NCBI GenBank assembly: GCA_947501025.1 | Contig: CANMUM010000006.1 | Span: 21,148 to 85,147 of the forward strand | From: an uncultured Paracoccaceae bacterium | GTDB taxonomy: Bacteria; Pseudomonadota; Alphaproteobacteria; Rhodobacterales; Rhodobacteraceae | Reading direction: 5' to 3' | DNA: 64,000 bases | In this document: one piece after another, positions 1 through 7,509 of the stretch | Position numbering within the stretch: position 1 is the first letter of the stretch | Layout: each line of letters starts with the position of its first letter | Made by a program: the position numbers and the translations under genes | Notes under the pieces: model-generated | The model's database searches: none | Seen by the model: only the letters and a program-made list of their open reading frames with translations | Told to the model about the DNA's origin: nothing

Positions 1-288
1 AACGGATAGCCCAAAAGGGCCGAGAATCGTTCGGGGTACTGCATTATGCCTCAATATATTTGGGATCTATTTGTCCCGATTATGGTCATGTTAGCCAAAA
101 AAATCGATTCCGTAAAGGCTTTTTGCAGAAAAATACTTCAATCAATGTAAATAAGCTATTGGAATCAAGGCATTTAATTTTACGATTTTAGAGCTTTAGC
201 CTGTGTTTATTGTCTTTTGTGCGATTATGTATTATTCAAAATAATCGGAACGCTGGGTCAACTGCGCCGATAATATGGAAATATCATT
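1..288. other. No confident gene; possible tail of a plus-strand gene
   Basis: Plus-strand frame 3 is open from base 3 to a TAG at 189-191 (about 62 codons, no start inside the window), so this could be the end of a gene that begins upstream. The predicted peptide ends in a basic, Asn-rich tail and resembles no family I know. A second plus frame is also open for about 30 codons, so chance is possible. The rest, 192-288, is AT-rich and presumably carries the promoter of the next small gene. Confidence 0.2.
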
Positions 289-537
289 ATGAATTACCTA
301 CGTTCAGAGCGTTTTGAGCAACATCTCAAATGGATGGCTCTCTTCTTAGGCTTGTGCAGCACAATCTCAATCGTCCAAGGCTGGCAGCTCTATTCAATGC
401 TCTTTGGTTTGCCGTTTTGTCTCATTTGGATCTATTGTGGATGGCTGCGGACAGAACCCCAATTAAAATATATCAATATCGTGTTTTCGGCTCTATATAT
501 TTACGGCATCGCACGGTATTTTTTGATTGAGGTGTAG
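289..537 (+). CDS. Small hypothetical inner-membrane protein
   Basis: An 82-residue protein made almost entirely of hydrophobic segments, roughly residues 15-33, 35-51 and 58-80, with a charged N-terminus (RSERFEQHLK). That fits a three-helix inner-membrane protein. The GWQLYSM and IWIYCGW motifs recall the small transporter-like membrane proteins (DUF6552/PnuC-like) seen in marine alphaproteobacteria, but I cannot assign a family firmly. No strong ribosome site precedes the ATG. Function unknown. Confidence 0.55.
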   Translation: MNYLRSERFEQHLKWMALFLGLCSTISIVQGWQLYSMLFGLPFCLIWIYCGWLRTEPQLKYINIVFSALYIYGIARYFLIEV

Positions 538-626
538 CGCCATAATTTAGACCTTTTTTAAGTGAAAATCCAATTGACAATCTGCAAGGTGAAGCGCAGT
601 CTATCAGTATAAGTTTCGGGGGATAT

Positions 627-1181
627 ATGGCTGTCGGTAGACAACTAAATGGGACGTTGAGAGCTTTTATTGAAAAGCAACCTATTTTCTTTGTTGCGAC
701 TGCGGCCCAAGATGGGCGAGTTAATCTTTCTCCAAAGGGCGCAGATTCACTGCGCATTCTGGATGATAACCGCATTCAATGGTTAAGCCTATCGGGCAGT
801 GGCAATGAAACGGCGGGGCATCTGTTGGCTTGTAACCGTATGACATTGATGTTTTGCGCATTTGAGGGCGATGCGTTGATTTTGCGCTTATATGGATCAG
901 CAAAGACCTTGCATCCCCGTGATCCTGAATGGGCAATTGCGATTGAACAATTCCCTAAAATGGCAGGAAGCCGTCAAATATATGATATGACGATTGAAAG
1001 CGTTCAAACCTCGTGTGGTTCGGGCGTTCCGCTGATGTCATTTCAAGCTGACCGTGTGCATGAAGAACTGATACCTTTTTATGAAGATATGGGGCCAGAT
1101 GGAGTGGAGACATATTGGCGAAAAAAGAATACGAAAACAATTGATGGATTGAATACTGGGCTTTTTAAGGAGCAAAAATGA
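627..1181 (+). CDS. Pyridoxamine 5'-phosphate oxidase family (FMN-binding split barrel) protein
   Basis: 184 residues with the N-terminal pattern of the PPOX-class flavoprotein family: FFVATAAQDGRVNLSPKG near residues 21-38, then WLSLSGSGNETAGHLL and a strand pair around MTLMFCAFEG. Such proteins bind FMN or F420 and reduce small molecules; the substrate here is unknown, and this subgroup is not the vitamin B6 enzyme PdxH. The ATG is preceded by a strong purine-rich ribosome site (GGGGGA). It overlaps the following acetyltransferase by four bases (ATGA), so the two are translationally coupled. Confidence 0.8.
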   Translation: MAVGRQLNGTLRAFIEKQPIFFVATAAQDGRVNLSPKGADSLRILDDNRIQWLSLSGSGNETAGHLLACNRMTLMFCAFEGDALILRLYGSAKTLHPRDPEWAIAIEQFPKMAGSRQIYDMTIESVQTSCGSGVPLMSFQADRVHEELIPFYEDMGPDGVETYWRKKNTKTIDGLNTGLFKEQK

Positions 1182-1663
1182 TCACAACACGAGATGCCGT
1201 TCGAGAAGATATTCCCGCACTTTATGAGATTTTGAATGAAATCGTTGAAATTGGTGGAACGACTGCGTTTATGTCACCTTTTGAACAGGCTGATTTTGAT
1301 AGATGTTTTTTTACGGAACGCCGCTTCTCTTTGGTCGTTGCGCAAGATGAATCTGGTGACATTTTAGGTTGGCAATCTCTTGACCAGCAGAATCATTTGC
1401 CAAAAGATATTGGTGATATCGGAAGCTATGCGAAGGTGGGGCATGCAGGCAAGGGCATTGGAGCGGCGCTTTTTGAGCATACAAAAAAGAATGCAAAAGC
1501 ACTTGGGCTAGGAGCAATCAATGCGACTATTCGTGCCGATAATGAATCAGGGCTGAACTATTATTCAAAGATGGGTTTTGTTGATCATTCCACTGATCCG
1601 AGTTTTGCCTTAGCTTCTGGCGAAGTCGTAGGCCGTGTTTCAAAGCGTTATCCTTTGGGTTAA
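1178..1663 (+). CDS. GNAT family N-acetyltransferase (phosphinothricin acetyltransferase-like)
   Basis: 161 residues with a complete GNAT fold. The acetyl-CoA pyrophosphate loop is visible as GHAGKGIGAALFEH (about residues 88-101), followed by ATIRADNESGLNYYSKMGF, typical of the Pat/YwnH branch that acetylates the amine of amino-acid-like compounds. The substrate cannot be read from sequence. It is coupled to the upstream PPOX gene through an ATGA overlap. Its stop codon lies inside the first bases of the repeat element beginning at 1659, so the repeat begins exactly where the coding sequence ends. Confidence 0.85.
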   Translation: MITTRDAVREDIPALYEILNEIVEIGGTTAFMSPFEQADFDRCFFTERRFSLVVAQDESGDILGWQSLDQQNHLPKDIGDIGSYAKVGHAGKGIGAALFEHTKKNAKALGLGAINATIRADNESGLNYYSKMGFVDHSTDPSFALASGEVVGRVSKRYPLG

Positions 1664-1697
1664 CAAAAGCTTACACATTCGAACTCTATGTTATCTT

Positions 1698-1726
1698 TTG
1701 GTTTAACCAATAGCGATATATTATAT
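1698..1726 (+). promoter_or_regulatory. Putative promoter/operator of small RNA copy A
   Basis: A perfect 13-bp palindrome TTGGTTTAACCAA (1698-1710) supplies a possible -35 (TTGGTT). TTATAT at 1721-1726 lies 17 bp downstream as a possible -10. The same arrangement is at 3969-3997 in copy B. The palindrome may also be an operator. Start of transcription is inferred near 1733. Confidence 0.45.
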
Positions 1727-1732
1727 CCAACG

Positions 1733-1838
1733 ACGCATTAACGACCGCAACGATCCCACACTACCTATTGCGGAACTTGATCGTCATATTGATCCCAAAC
1801 GATTTCAAAACGGCGCCCCGATCCCAGGCGCCGTTTTT
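1733..1838 (+). ncRNA. Candidate small RNA A (about 105 nt) with three GATCCC motifs
   Basis: The inferred transcript folds into a hairpin with stem CCGCAA (1745-1750) and TTGCGG (1768-1773) whose 17-nt loop displays GATCCC at 1752. An unpaired linker with a second GATCCC follows at 1791, then a terminator hairpin whose loop holds a third at 1820. Copy B has a different stem sequence but again displays the motif in the loop, which argues for selection on an RNA. Exposed CCC motifs that can pair with Shine-Dalgarno sequences are typical of alphaproteobacterial trans-acting sRNAs such as the AbcR (alpha-r15) pair. Membership in that family is only a hypothesis. Confidence 0.5.
1807..1838 (+). 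terminator. Intrinsic terminator of small RNA A
   Basis: A nine-base-pair stem, AACGGCGCC with GGCGCCGTT, encloses a nine-base loop and is followed by a T run; flanking A/T pairs extend it. Being nearly symmetrical, with A residues on the 5' side, it can also terminate the minus-strand gene ending at 1861. Confidence 0.8.
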
Positions 1839-1860
1839 GGTTTTTGGACGTATCGTGTGC

Positions 1861-2358
1861 TTATGCTTTGCCGTGATAGGCTTGGCTCACTGCAAAACTA
1901 TCCTCAAACCAGTTCCAAAGCACAACTTGCCCATCACGAACTTTTGCGCGCAAAGCGAAGGTGAATTCATTGGTCTCAACGTCTGATTTCGTCAGTTTTA
2001 CCTTCATTTTCCCGAAAACGGCCACGGTATCACCAGAGGCAAATGCATCTTCGTTTTGCCAAAGCGTGGTCTCAACATTTTGAGAAAATACACCTAAAAA
2101 CTTAAAAATGTTCTCTTTGCCAATGGTTTCACCAATCCACGGCAAGCTTGGGTCACCTTCATTATGCCAAGTCATATCATCGGCCATCAGCTTATCGACC
2201 GTTTCCATATCGCCTTCGCCCATCGCGCCCATAAATGCCATGACGGTATCAAAGCTTTCTTTGGTTGTTTTATCCATATCCATTGCTCCTAATGATTGTC
2301 CGAGAATAAGTGCTAAAGTCGCACCAAGTGATGTTTTCATAAGTGTTCTGCGGTGCAT
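1861..2358 (-). CDS. Secreted SnoaL/NTF2-fold protein
   Basis: 165 residues. The N-terminus MHRRTLMKTSLGATLALILG followed by small residues is a signal peptide with a basic n-region and no clear twin-arginine motif. The mature part is an NTF2-like alpha+beta barrel: a helix with TVMAFMGAMGEGD, then MADDMTWHNEG and ending in KVRDGQVVLWNWFEDSFAV, the typical SnoaL pattern. Members include ketosteroid isomerase-like and cyclase-like enzymes as well as non-catalytic binders. The ribosome site GGAG lies seven bases before this ATG. It is downstream of a second SnoaL-type gene and probably shares its transcript. Confidence 0.75.
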   Translation of the reverse strand: MHRRTLMKTSLGATLALILGQSLGAMDMDKTTKESFDTVMAFMGAMGEGDMETVDKLMADDMTWHNEGDPSLPWIGETIGKENIFKFLGVFSQNVETTLWQNEDAFASGDTVAVFGKMKVKLTKSDVETNEFTFALRAKVRDGQVVLWNWFEDSFAVSQAYHGKA

Positions 2359-2421
2359 ATTGCGTCTCCATTGATCGAATATGGCAGTGATCAGCTCACT
2401 GCCATATAATATGTGAAAAGC

Positions 2422-2898
2422 TTATTCACCTGAAAGCTGCTGCAATGCACCAGCCCAGTCCTCAACATGATATGTGCGTGCAATTTTGCCATCTTCCAAT
2501 TCGTGAATATCGATTGTCATAATGTCAAAGCTGCGCCCCTGACCGTCAACGCCAAAAAATGGTGCAACTGGCGTACCTGTTGCGCGGCTGCGTACGATAA
2601 TCGTATCACCATCTTGATGCATATCTTCTACCGCCCAATCAAGATCAGGAATGAGCTGTGCAAAGCCGCCCATTTGACCGAGAAAAGTTTCCGTGCTTTT
2701 GTTGTCTCCTGAATAATTGCCCACGCTTTCCCAATCATCAGTAATTGAAGCCGTGAAAGCTTGTGTCAGCTCTTGTGAAGCAGGGTCGCTGAGGAGGTCA
2801 TAGAATTTTTGGACAGTGGCTTTATCATCTGCGAATGCAATGCTTGCAGTTAATGCGATTGTGGCTACCCCAGCGGTGAGTTTTTTGTATTTCGTCAT
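2422..2898 (-). CDS. Secreted SnoaL-like ester cyclase family protein
   Basis: 158 residues from the ATG at 2898, chosen because GGAG sits just upstream while the longer start at 2910 would overlap that site. Residues 1-23 (MTKYKK...ASIAFA) form a signal peptide. The body has the ester-cyclase/SnoaL arrangement: a helix with VQKFYDLLSD, a pocket segment TDDWESVGNYSG, FGVDGQGRSFDIMTIDIHEL, and a tail with YHVEDWAGALQQL. The substrate is unknown. It is divergent from the LysR regulator starting at 3019, which makes that regulator its likely controller. Confidence 0.75.
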   Translation of the reverse strand: MTKYKKLTAGVATIALTASIAFADDKATVQKFYDLLSDPASQELTQAFTASITDDWESVGNYSGDNKSTETFLGQMGGFAQLIPDLDWAVEDMHQDGDTIIVRSRATGTPVAPFFGVDGQGRSFDIMTIDIHELEDGKIARTYHVEDWAGALQQLSGE

Positions 2899-3018
2899 TG
2901 TTATCTCCATTTATTTTGTGAATGGGCACTTTTGGTTGGCCCTGAAAACAACTTATTGACTTTTTATTGTTTCGTATATTATCATAATTCATATTTAATA
3001 GTTTAAAATAACAGAACA

Positions 3019-3903
3019 ATGATAAATCATCTCAAACATATGGCCATATTTGCGAGTGTCGTGGACGAGGGTTCGTTTCGCGGGGCGGCAAAGCGTTTTG
3101 CTGTCGCGCCATCGCGCATTTCTCAAACAGTTTCTGATCTTGAGGAATTTCTGGGAACGACCTTGCTTCACCGCACAACACGAAAAATATCGCTAACAAG
3201 TGAAGGGAGGGTGTTTTTTGAAAGCGTCAAGGATATGTTGCGAAGTGTTGAAGCTGGCATGAATTCACTCAATGCCGTAATTGCAAAACCGATTGGTGAT
3301 CTCAAAATATCCATGCCGTCATTTATGGCCAATTCAGAGCTTGCGGTCTTATTGGCTGATTTTATAAGGCAATATCCCCAAGTCTCGATAAATATCGTCT
3401 ATACTGACCGACCAATGGATTTGATAGAGAATGGTTTTGATCTGAGCATTCGGGTGGGTTGGCTTAGTGATAGCTCAATGATGTCGAGAAAGCTTGGAGA
3501 AAGTGATCGTGTGCTGGTCGCGAGTACAAATTATGCAAAGACACGTCCGCAACCCCAATATCCACAGGATTTGGAGACATGGGACTGGGTTCATTTCGCA
3601 CAACGTTCGGAGGTTGTAGAGCTGACATCGCATACAGGCGAGCAGATCAAACTTGCTGGCCGATCACGTTTGAAAGTCGACAGTATTGATGCATTATTGC
3701 ACTTTGTGCGCCAAGATCTTGGCGTCACGATCGTGCCTAGATATTTGGTTGAGGGCTTGCTTAAATCGGGCGAATTTGTTGAGCTTCTCCCCGAATGGCA
3801 CATGCCGTCATTGGGGTATTATGCAGTTTGGCCAGACACATCACGCCGAGAAAATTTAACACAATTCATGGTGAGGTTTTTGGCAAAACAGCAATCAATA
3901 TAA
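3019..3903 (+). CDS. LysR family transcriptional regulator
   Basis: 294 residues. The N-terminal winged helix-turn-helix is clear (MAIFASVVDEGSFRGAAKRF, then RISQTVSDLEEFLG and LLHRTTRKISLTSEG). A periplasmic-binding-protein-like effector domain of the CrgA/DsdC-like branch follows from about residue 90 (GDLKISMPSF through DFIRQYPQV and FDLSIRVG). It is transcribed away from the two SnoaL genes across an AT-rich spacer of 120 bp, the usual layout for a LysR regulator and its target. The ribosome site is weak. The inducer cannot be predicted. Confidence 0.88.
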   Translation: MINHLKHMAIFASVVDEGSFRGAAKRFAVAPSRISQTVSDLEEFLGTTLLHRTTRKISLTSEGRVFFESVKDMLRSVEAGMNSLNAVIAKPIGDLKISMPSFMANSELAVLLADFIRQYPQVSINIVYTDRPMDLIENGFDLSIRVGWLSDSSMMSRKLGESDRVLVASTNYAKTRPQPQYPQDLETWDWVHFAQRSEVVELTSHTGEQIKLAGRSRLKVDSIDALLHFVRQDLGVTIVPRYLVEGLLKSGEFVELLPEWHMPSLGYYAVWPDTSRRENLTQFMVRFLAKQQSI

Positions 3904-3968
3904 TTGTTGCTGTCATTCGCGCAGTTAAAGTTAACAAAAGCTTACACATTCGAACTCTATGTTATCTT

Positions 3969-3997
3969 TTGGTTTAACCAATAGCGGTATATTATAT
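3969..3997 (+). promoter_or_regulatory. Putative promoter/operator of small RNA B
   Basis: The same TTGGTTTAACCAA palindrome (3969-3981) and TTATAT box (3992-3997) as in copy A, with identical spacing. The single base difference between the copies in this block lies between the two elements (A to G). Confidence 0.45.
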
Positions 3998-4003
3998 CCA
4001 ACG

Positions 4004-4098
4004 ACGCATTATTAATGAAGACGATCCCCTTTAGACATAATGCGTAAATTGATCCCAAACGATTTCAAAACGGCGCCCCGATCCCAGGCGCCGTTTTT
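4004..4098 (+). ncRNA. Candidate small RNA B (about 95 nt) with three GATCCC motifs
   Basis: A perfect nine-base-pair stem, ACGCATTAT (4004-4012) with ATAATGCGT (4037-4045), displays GATCCC (4023-4028) in a 24-nt loop. A linker GATCCC at 4051 and a third in the terminator loop at 4080 follow, exactly as in copy A. The first stem is unrelated in sequence to that of copy A while the loop motif is kept, so structure and motif are conserved rather than the primary sequence. The transcript start is inferred. Confidence 0.5.
4067..4098 (+). terminator. Intrinsic terminator of small RNA B
   Basis: Identical to the copy A terminator: AACGGCGCC/GGCGCCGTT stem, nine-base loop, T run. It abuts the stop of the minus-strand LysR gene at 4101 and may serve both directions. 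Confidence 0.8.
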
Positions 4099-4100
4099 GA

Positions 4101-5003
4101 TTATTCAGGCCATTGTGTGGCAACCGCTTGATCAATGAGCCGATCAATCAAGGTCATTGCAGCGGCGATGCGTGGGATATTGCGCAAATTGCTATGCGTT
4201 ACCATCCAAAATTCGCGCTTGATTTCCACCTGTTTCAGGATACGTTTTAAACCGTGATTATGCTCAAGCAAAAAGAGATGCAAGACACCGATTCCCGCGC
4301 CAGATTTCACAGCCTCAATCTGCCCAAGTGGTGAGTTAATCGAGATATGATTGCGCCAATCCTTAAAAATTTCACGCGGTGTATTCAGGCGCTCAGAATA
4401 CAAAAGATCATCGACATAACCAATTAATTTATGCTCTGAAAGCTCATGCACATTTAAGGGTTCGTCATAGTTTTTGAGGTAATTTTCGGAGGCAAAAAGA
4501 CCAAGGCGATATGTCGAAAGCATTTCAGAATAAAGCTCCTTGCCTTCAGGCTTTCCAACCATAATCGCAATGTCTGCTTCGCGCCGAGAGAGAGAAAATC
4601 CGCGCGGCAAAGGCACCAGCTCAATGCGCAAAAGCGGATGGATATCCAAAAATTGGTTCATATTCTTGGCCAAAAACTCAAGCGCAAAACCTTCGGGAGC
4701 GGCGATCCGAACTGCGCCAGAAACGCGCATAGCATGGCTATCAAAGGCTTCACTTGCCGCGTCAATTTCGCGCTCTGCACGTTCCAAATATTCGACAAGT
4801 TTAACGCCTTCATCGGTTAACTCAACGCCCAAATTATGGCGCGCAATGAGCACAGTATTCATCCGCTCGGCCATGGCGGTCATGCGCCGCGATAAGGTTA
4901 TCGGCGAAATGCCCAAAACCTCGGCTGCCAAATTAAGCTTGCCAGAGCGTGCAACGGCGAGGAAATATCGCGCATCTTCCCAATTGATTTTTGGATTGGC
5001 CAT
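4101..5003 (-). CDS. LysR family transcriptional regulator, probably of mmsA
   Basis: 300 residues with an N-terminal helix-turn-helix (ARYFLAVARSGKLNLAAEVL, ISPITLSRRMTAM) and a LysR substrate domain from about residue 95 (VRIAAPEGFALEFLAKN, then READIAIMVG and GAGIGVLHLFLLEH). It is divergent from the methylmalonate-semialdehyde dehydrogenase gene over a spacer of about 110 bp. This arrangement recurs in alphaproteobacteria, so control of valine/propionate catabolism is the likely role. That is inferred from position only. Confidence 0.85.
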   Translation of the reverse strand: MANPKINWEDARYFLAVARSGKLNLAAEVLGISPITLSRRMTAMAERMNTVLIARHNLGVELTDEGVKLVEYLERAEREIDAASEAFDSHAMRVSGAVRIAAPEGFALEFLAKNMNQFLDIHPLLRIELVPLPRGFSLSRREADIAIMVGKPEGKELYSEMLSTYRLGLFASENYLKNYDEPLNVHELSEHKLIGYVDDLLYSERLNTPREIFKDWRNHISINSPLGQIEAVKSGAGIGVLHLFLLEHNHGLKRILKQVEIKREFWMVTHSNLRNIPRIAAAMTLIDRLIDQAVATQWPE

Positions 5004-5023
5004 TTATGCTGCCTGATTTGGTG

Positions 5024-5102
5024 TTAACATTTTTGATGGGTAGCTATATATAATATACGCTTGTTTTGTCAAAAATGATAGGTCAAAATATCGGTATATT
5101 TA
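5024..5102 (+). promoter_or_regulatory. Divergent lysR/mmsA control region
   Basis: The spacer holds TTAACA (5024) and TATAAT (5049-5054) as imperfect promoter elements for mmsA, with spacing slightly long at 19 bp. An interrupted inverted repeat AATAT-CGGT-ATATT at 5087-5100 resembles a LysR operator. No site has been proven. Confidence 0.3.
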
Positions 5103-5116
5103 AATTGGAGAGTTCT

Positions 5117-6619
5117 ATGCCGACTGTCGGACATTATATTGATAACAAAGAAGTCGCCTCAAATTCGGGCAAAACGCAAGCTGTTTGGAACCCTGCGACG
5201 GGTGTGTCGGAGCGCGATGTAGCGCTTGCATCTGTGGAAGAAGTCAACGCAGCTGTTGCGAGCGCAAAGGCTGCTTGGCCCGCTTGGTCGGATATGCCGC
5301 CATTGCGCCGCGCACGTATTTTGGATCGCTTCAAAATGATCCTTTGGGATCGTGCGGATCAATTGGCCGAAGCCATTTCGATGGAGCATGGCAAAACCCA
5401 TGATGATGCTGTTGGTGAGGTGACGCGCGGCCTTGAAGTTGTTGAATTTGCGACAGGCATTCCGCATCTTCTCAAGGGTGATTATACCGAGAATGTGGGT
5501 GGTGGTGTCGATAGTTATAATATGCGCCAATCTCTTGGTGTGGTTGCGGGCATTACACCATTTAACTTTCCAGCAATGGTTCCTATGTGGATGTTCCCAG
5601 TGGCGCTCGCGACGGGAAACTGCTTTGTTTTAAAGCCGTCGGAACGTGATCCTTCCACATCAATTTTGATCGCAAAATGGCTCACTGAAGCAGGCCTTCC
5701 TGATGGCGTTTTCAACGTTGTTCAAGGCGATAAATTGGCGGTAGATACGCTGCTGCACCACGAAGATGTTAAAGCGATTTCATTTGTTGGCTCAACGCCG
5801 ATTGCGAAATATATCTATGAAACAGGCACTGCGAATGGCAAGCGTGTTCAGGCCCTTGGTGGCGCGAAAAACCACATGGTCATCATGCCTGATGCCGATT
5901 TGGATATGGCTGTGAATGCGCTTATGGGCGCGGCTTATGGCTCGGCTGGTGAGCGCTGCATGGCGATTTCGGTCGCGGTTCCTGTGACGGATGCTGTCGC
6001 TGATGAGTTGCTCAAACGCCTCACGCCTAAAATCGAAGCGCTCAAAATCGGGCCATCAAAAGATGCGGGTTCTGAAATGGGGCCTTTGGTCACGAAAGAG
6101 CATCTTGAAAAGGTGCAGGGTTATATTGATGCAGGCGAAAAATCGGGCGCGAAGATCGTTGTTGATGGACGTGGTTTCAAGCAAGATATGCAAGGTTATG
6201 AAGATGGATATTATATCGGCGGCACGTTGATTGACAATGTGGAAACGGATATGTTGATATGGAAAGAAGAAATTTTCGGCCCTGTTCTTTCGGTTGTGCG
6301 CCGCCCTGATTATAAGTCAGCGGTTGAGCTTATCGGCCAGCATGAATATGCAAACGGAACGGCGATTTTTACCCGTGATGGTGATACGGCGCGCAATTTT
6401 ACGCGCGATATCGAAGTGGGTATGGTGGGTGTGAATGTGCCCATTCCAGTGCCAATGGCGTTCCATAGCTTTGGTGGGTGGAAAGCGTCTGTATTTGGTG
6501 ATCATGCGATGCATGGCCCTGAAGGTGTGCGCTTCTTTACGCGGATCAAAACGGTCACGACACGTTTCCCAAGTGGCCTTCGCGAAGACCCACAATTTAC
6601 CATGCCAACACTTGGTTGA
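5117..6619 (+). CDS. mmsA: CoA-acylating methylmalonate-semialdehyde dehydrogenase
   Basis: 500 residues from the ATG at 5117, which has GGAGAG four bases upstream; a longer reading from TTG at 5066 adds an unlikely leader. The enzyme converts methylmalonate semialdehyde, NAD and CoA to propionyl-CoA (or malonate semialdehyde to acetyl-CoA), ending valine and myo-inositol degradation. Visible hallmarks are the fold-defining [14 protein letters not shown], the NAD-site [27 protein letters not shown], and the catalytic cysteine in GERCMAIS. Family members use this Cys without the general-base Glu of hydrolytic aldehyde dehydrogenases. Propionyl-CoA produced here would feed the ethylmalonyl/methylmalonyl-CoA route. 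Confidence 0.93.
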   Translation: MPTVGHYIDNKEVASNSGKTQAVWNPATGVSERDVALASVEEVNAAVASAKAAWPAWSDMPPLRRARILDRFKMILWDRADQLAEAISMEHGKTHDDAVGEVTRGLEVVEFATGIPHLLKGDYTENVGGGVDSYNMRQSLGVVAGITPFNFPAMVPMWMFPVALATGNCFVLKPSERDPSTSILIAKWLTEAGLPDGVFNVVQGDKLAVDTLLHHEDVKAISFVGSTPIAKYIYETGTANGKRVQALGGAKNHMVIMPDADLDMAVNALMGAAYGSAGERCMAISVAVPVTDAVADELLKRLTPKIEALKIGPSKDAGSEMGPLVTKEHLEKVQGYIDAGEKSGAKIVVDGRGFKQDMQGYEDGYYIGGTLIDNVETDMLIWKEEIFGPVLSVVRRPDYKSAVELIGQHEYANGTAIFTRDGDTARNFTRDIEVGMVGVNVPIPVPMAFHSFGGWKASVFGDHAMHGPEGVRFFTRIKTVTTRFPSGLREDPQFTMPTLG

Positions 6620-6696
6620 GCAGCGAAATTGAAATCTTCCAGCGGAAGGTTTCCACCGACGAACGCGCAACGCGCAGGTAGGCAGAATAATATAGT

Positions 6697-6724
6697 AGGG
6701 CGCTTTTGGGCGCCCTTAAAATTT
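6697..6724 (+). terminator. Hairpin downstream of mmsA
   Basis: A seven-base-pair stem AGGGCGC/GCGCCCT with a six-base loop. The following tract (TAAAATTT) is only partly T-rich, so it is a weaker intrinsic terminator than others in the window. Confidence 0.6.
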
Positions 6725-6824
6725 CAGCAAAGACCATAACTCGGATGATTTTTAATTATTCGGTGGCTCTTGACATCATGTTGTTTCTGTTCGGTAGTGT
6801 TTCTTTGAAAACGGGAGATAGATT

Positions 6825-7421
6825 ATGCGAATTATTATGGTTGGGGCAACAGGAGATGTCGGTCAAGCGGCAATGAATGAGCTTGGTAGCCGTCACAACA
6901 TCATCCCTGTTGGCCGCACAAACGGTGATTATAAAGTGGACATCGCTGACTTGGAATCTGTTAAAAAATTATACGGCACGATTGGGCAGTTCGATGCTGT
7001 CATTTCATGCGCTGGAGATGCTACATTCGCAGCTCTTAGTGATTTTACACAAGAATCCTTCATGCACGGAATGCGCCAAAAAGTCATGGGGCAGGTGAAT
7101 TTGGTGCTGGCTGGTTTGGACAAAATCAAGGATTCTGGCTCATTTACTTTAACAAGTGGAGTTCTTGATCGGGACCCTATTAGAATGGGCGTTAATGCCG
7201 CAACTGCGAATGGAGCGCTTGCTGGGTTTGTAAAAAGTGCCGCAATAGAAATGCCGCGTAGTGTTCGAGTGAATGTTGTAAGTCCTGGTTTGCTGGATGT
7301 GTCAAAAGAACGATATGGAGAATGGTTTCACGGCCATAGTCCTGTTTCATCTATCGAAGTTGGGCGAGCATTTGCTAAGAGTGTTGAAGGCGCGTTAACT
7401 GGCCAAGTCTTTATTGTTTGA
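6825..7421 (+). CDS. Atypical short-chain dehydrogenase/reductase
   Basis: 198 residues with an N-terminal Rossmann motif MVGATGDVGQAA, VGRTNGDYKVDIADLESV and AVISCAGDATFA, as in the short SDR group. Strand five reads SFTLTSGVLDRDP and the later segment is VRVNVVSPG. The usual YxxxK catalytic motif is absent: at that position the sequence reads NAATANGALAGFVKSAA, with neither Tyr nor the paired Lys in register. A subgroup of short SDRs shares this, so catalysis may be unusual or lost. A good ribosome site (GGGAG) precedes the ATG. It has its own promoter region after the mmsA terminator. Confidence 0.75.
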   Translation: MRIIMVGATGDVGQAAMNELGSRHNIIPVGRTNGDYKVDIADLESVKKLYGTIGQFDAVISCAGDATFAALSDFTQESFMHGMRQKVMGQVNLVLAGLDKIKDSGSFTLTSGVLDRDPIRMGVNAATANGALAGFVKSAAIEMPRSVRVNVVSPGLLDVSKERYGEWFHGHSPVSSIEVGRAFAKSVEGALTGQVFIV

Positions 7422-7509
7422 AAATATGTTATGCTGTTTATAAATATTGTCGCTAACTATTTCGCGTAGCCCTCTTGCCCATGCGCGCGGGAGAGCTTAA
7501 TTCTCTCAT

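Larger units (their letters stand above)
1659..1838 (+). repeat. Direct repeat copy A (about 180 bp), matching 3930-4098
   Basis: Two blocks are shared with the second copy. Block one, 1659-1740 (82 bp), matches 3930-4011 with one mismatch. Block two, 1788-1838 (51 bp), matches 4048-4098 exactly. The bases between the blocks differ in sequence and length. The element contains a TTGGTTTAACCAA palindrome, a TATATTATAT box and a terminal GC-rich hairpin followed by T residues. This is the layout of a promoter, a short structured transcript and an intrinsic terminator. Confidence 0.9.
3930..4098 (+). repeat. Direct repeat copy B (about 169 bp), matching 1659-1838
   Basis: Second copy of the element. 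It begins 26 bp after the stop of the LysR gene and ends three bases before the stop of the opposing LysR gene at 4101. Both conserved blocks are in the same order and orientation as copy A. The region between the copies holds two SnoaL genes and a LysR regulator, so the pair could support recombination that deletes that segment. Confidence 0.9.

Noticed and set aside
1671..1690. TTCGAA in the repeat as a tRNA T-loop
   Set aside because: No acceptor or D/anticodon arms can be drawn; the surrounding sequence fits a promoter region.
4540..5016. 158-residue frame antisense to the mmsA-linked LysR gene
   Set aside because: Composition is a codon shadow of the LysR gene, and no independent evidence supports it.
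5066..5116. A longer start for mmsA at TTG 5066
   Set aside because: The ATG at 5117 has a well-placed GGAGAG and matches the usual N-terminus; the extra 17 residues have no family counterpart.
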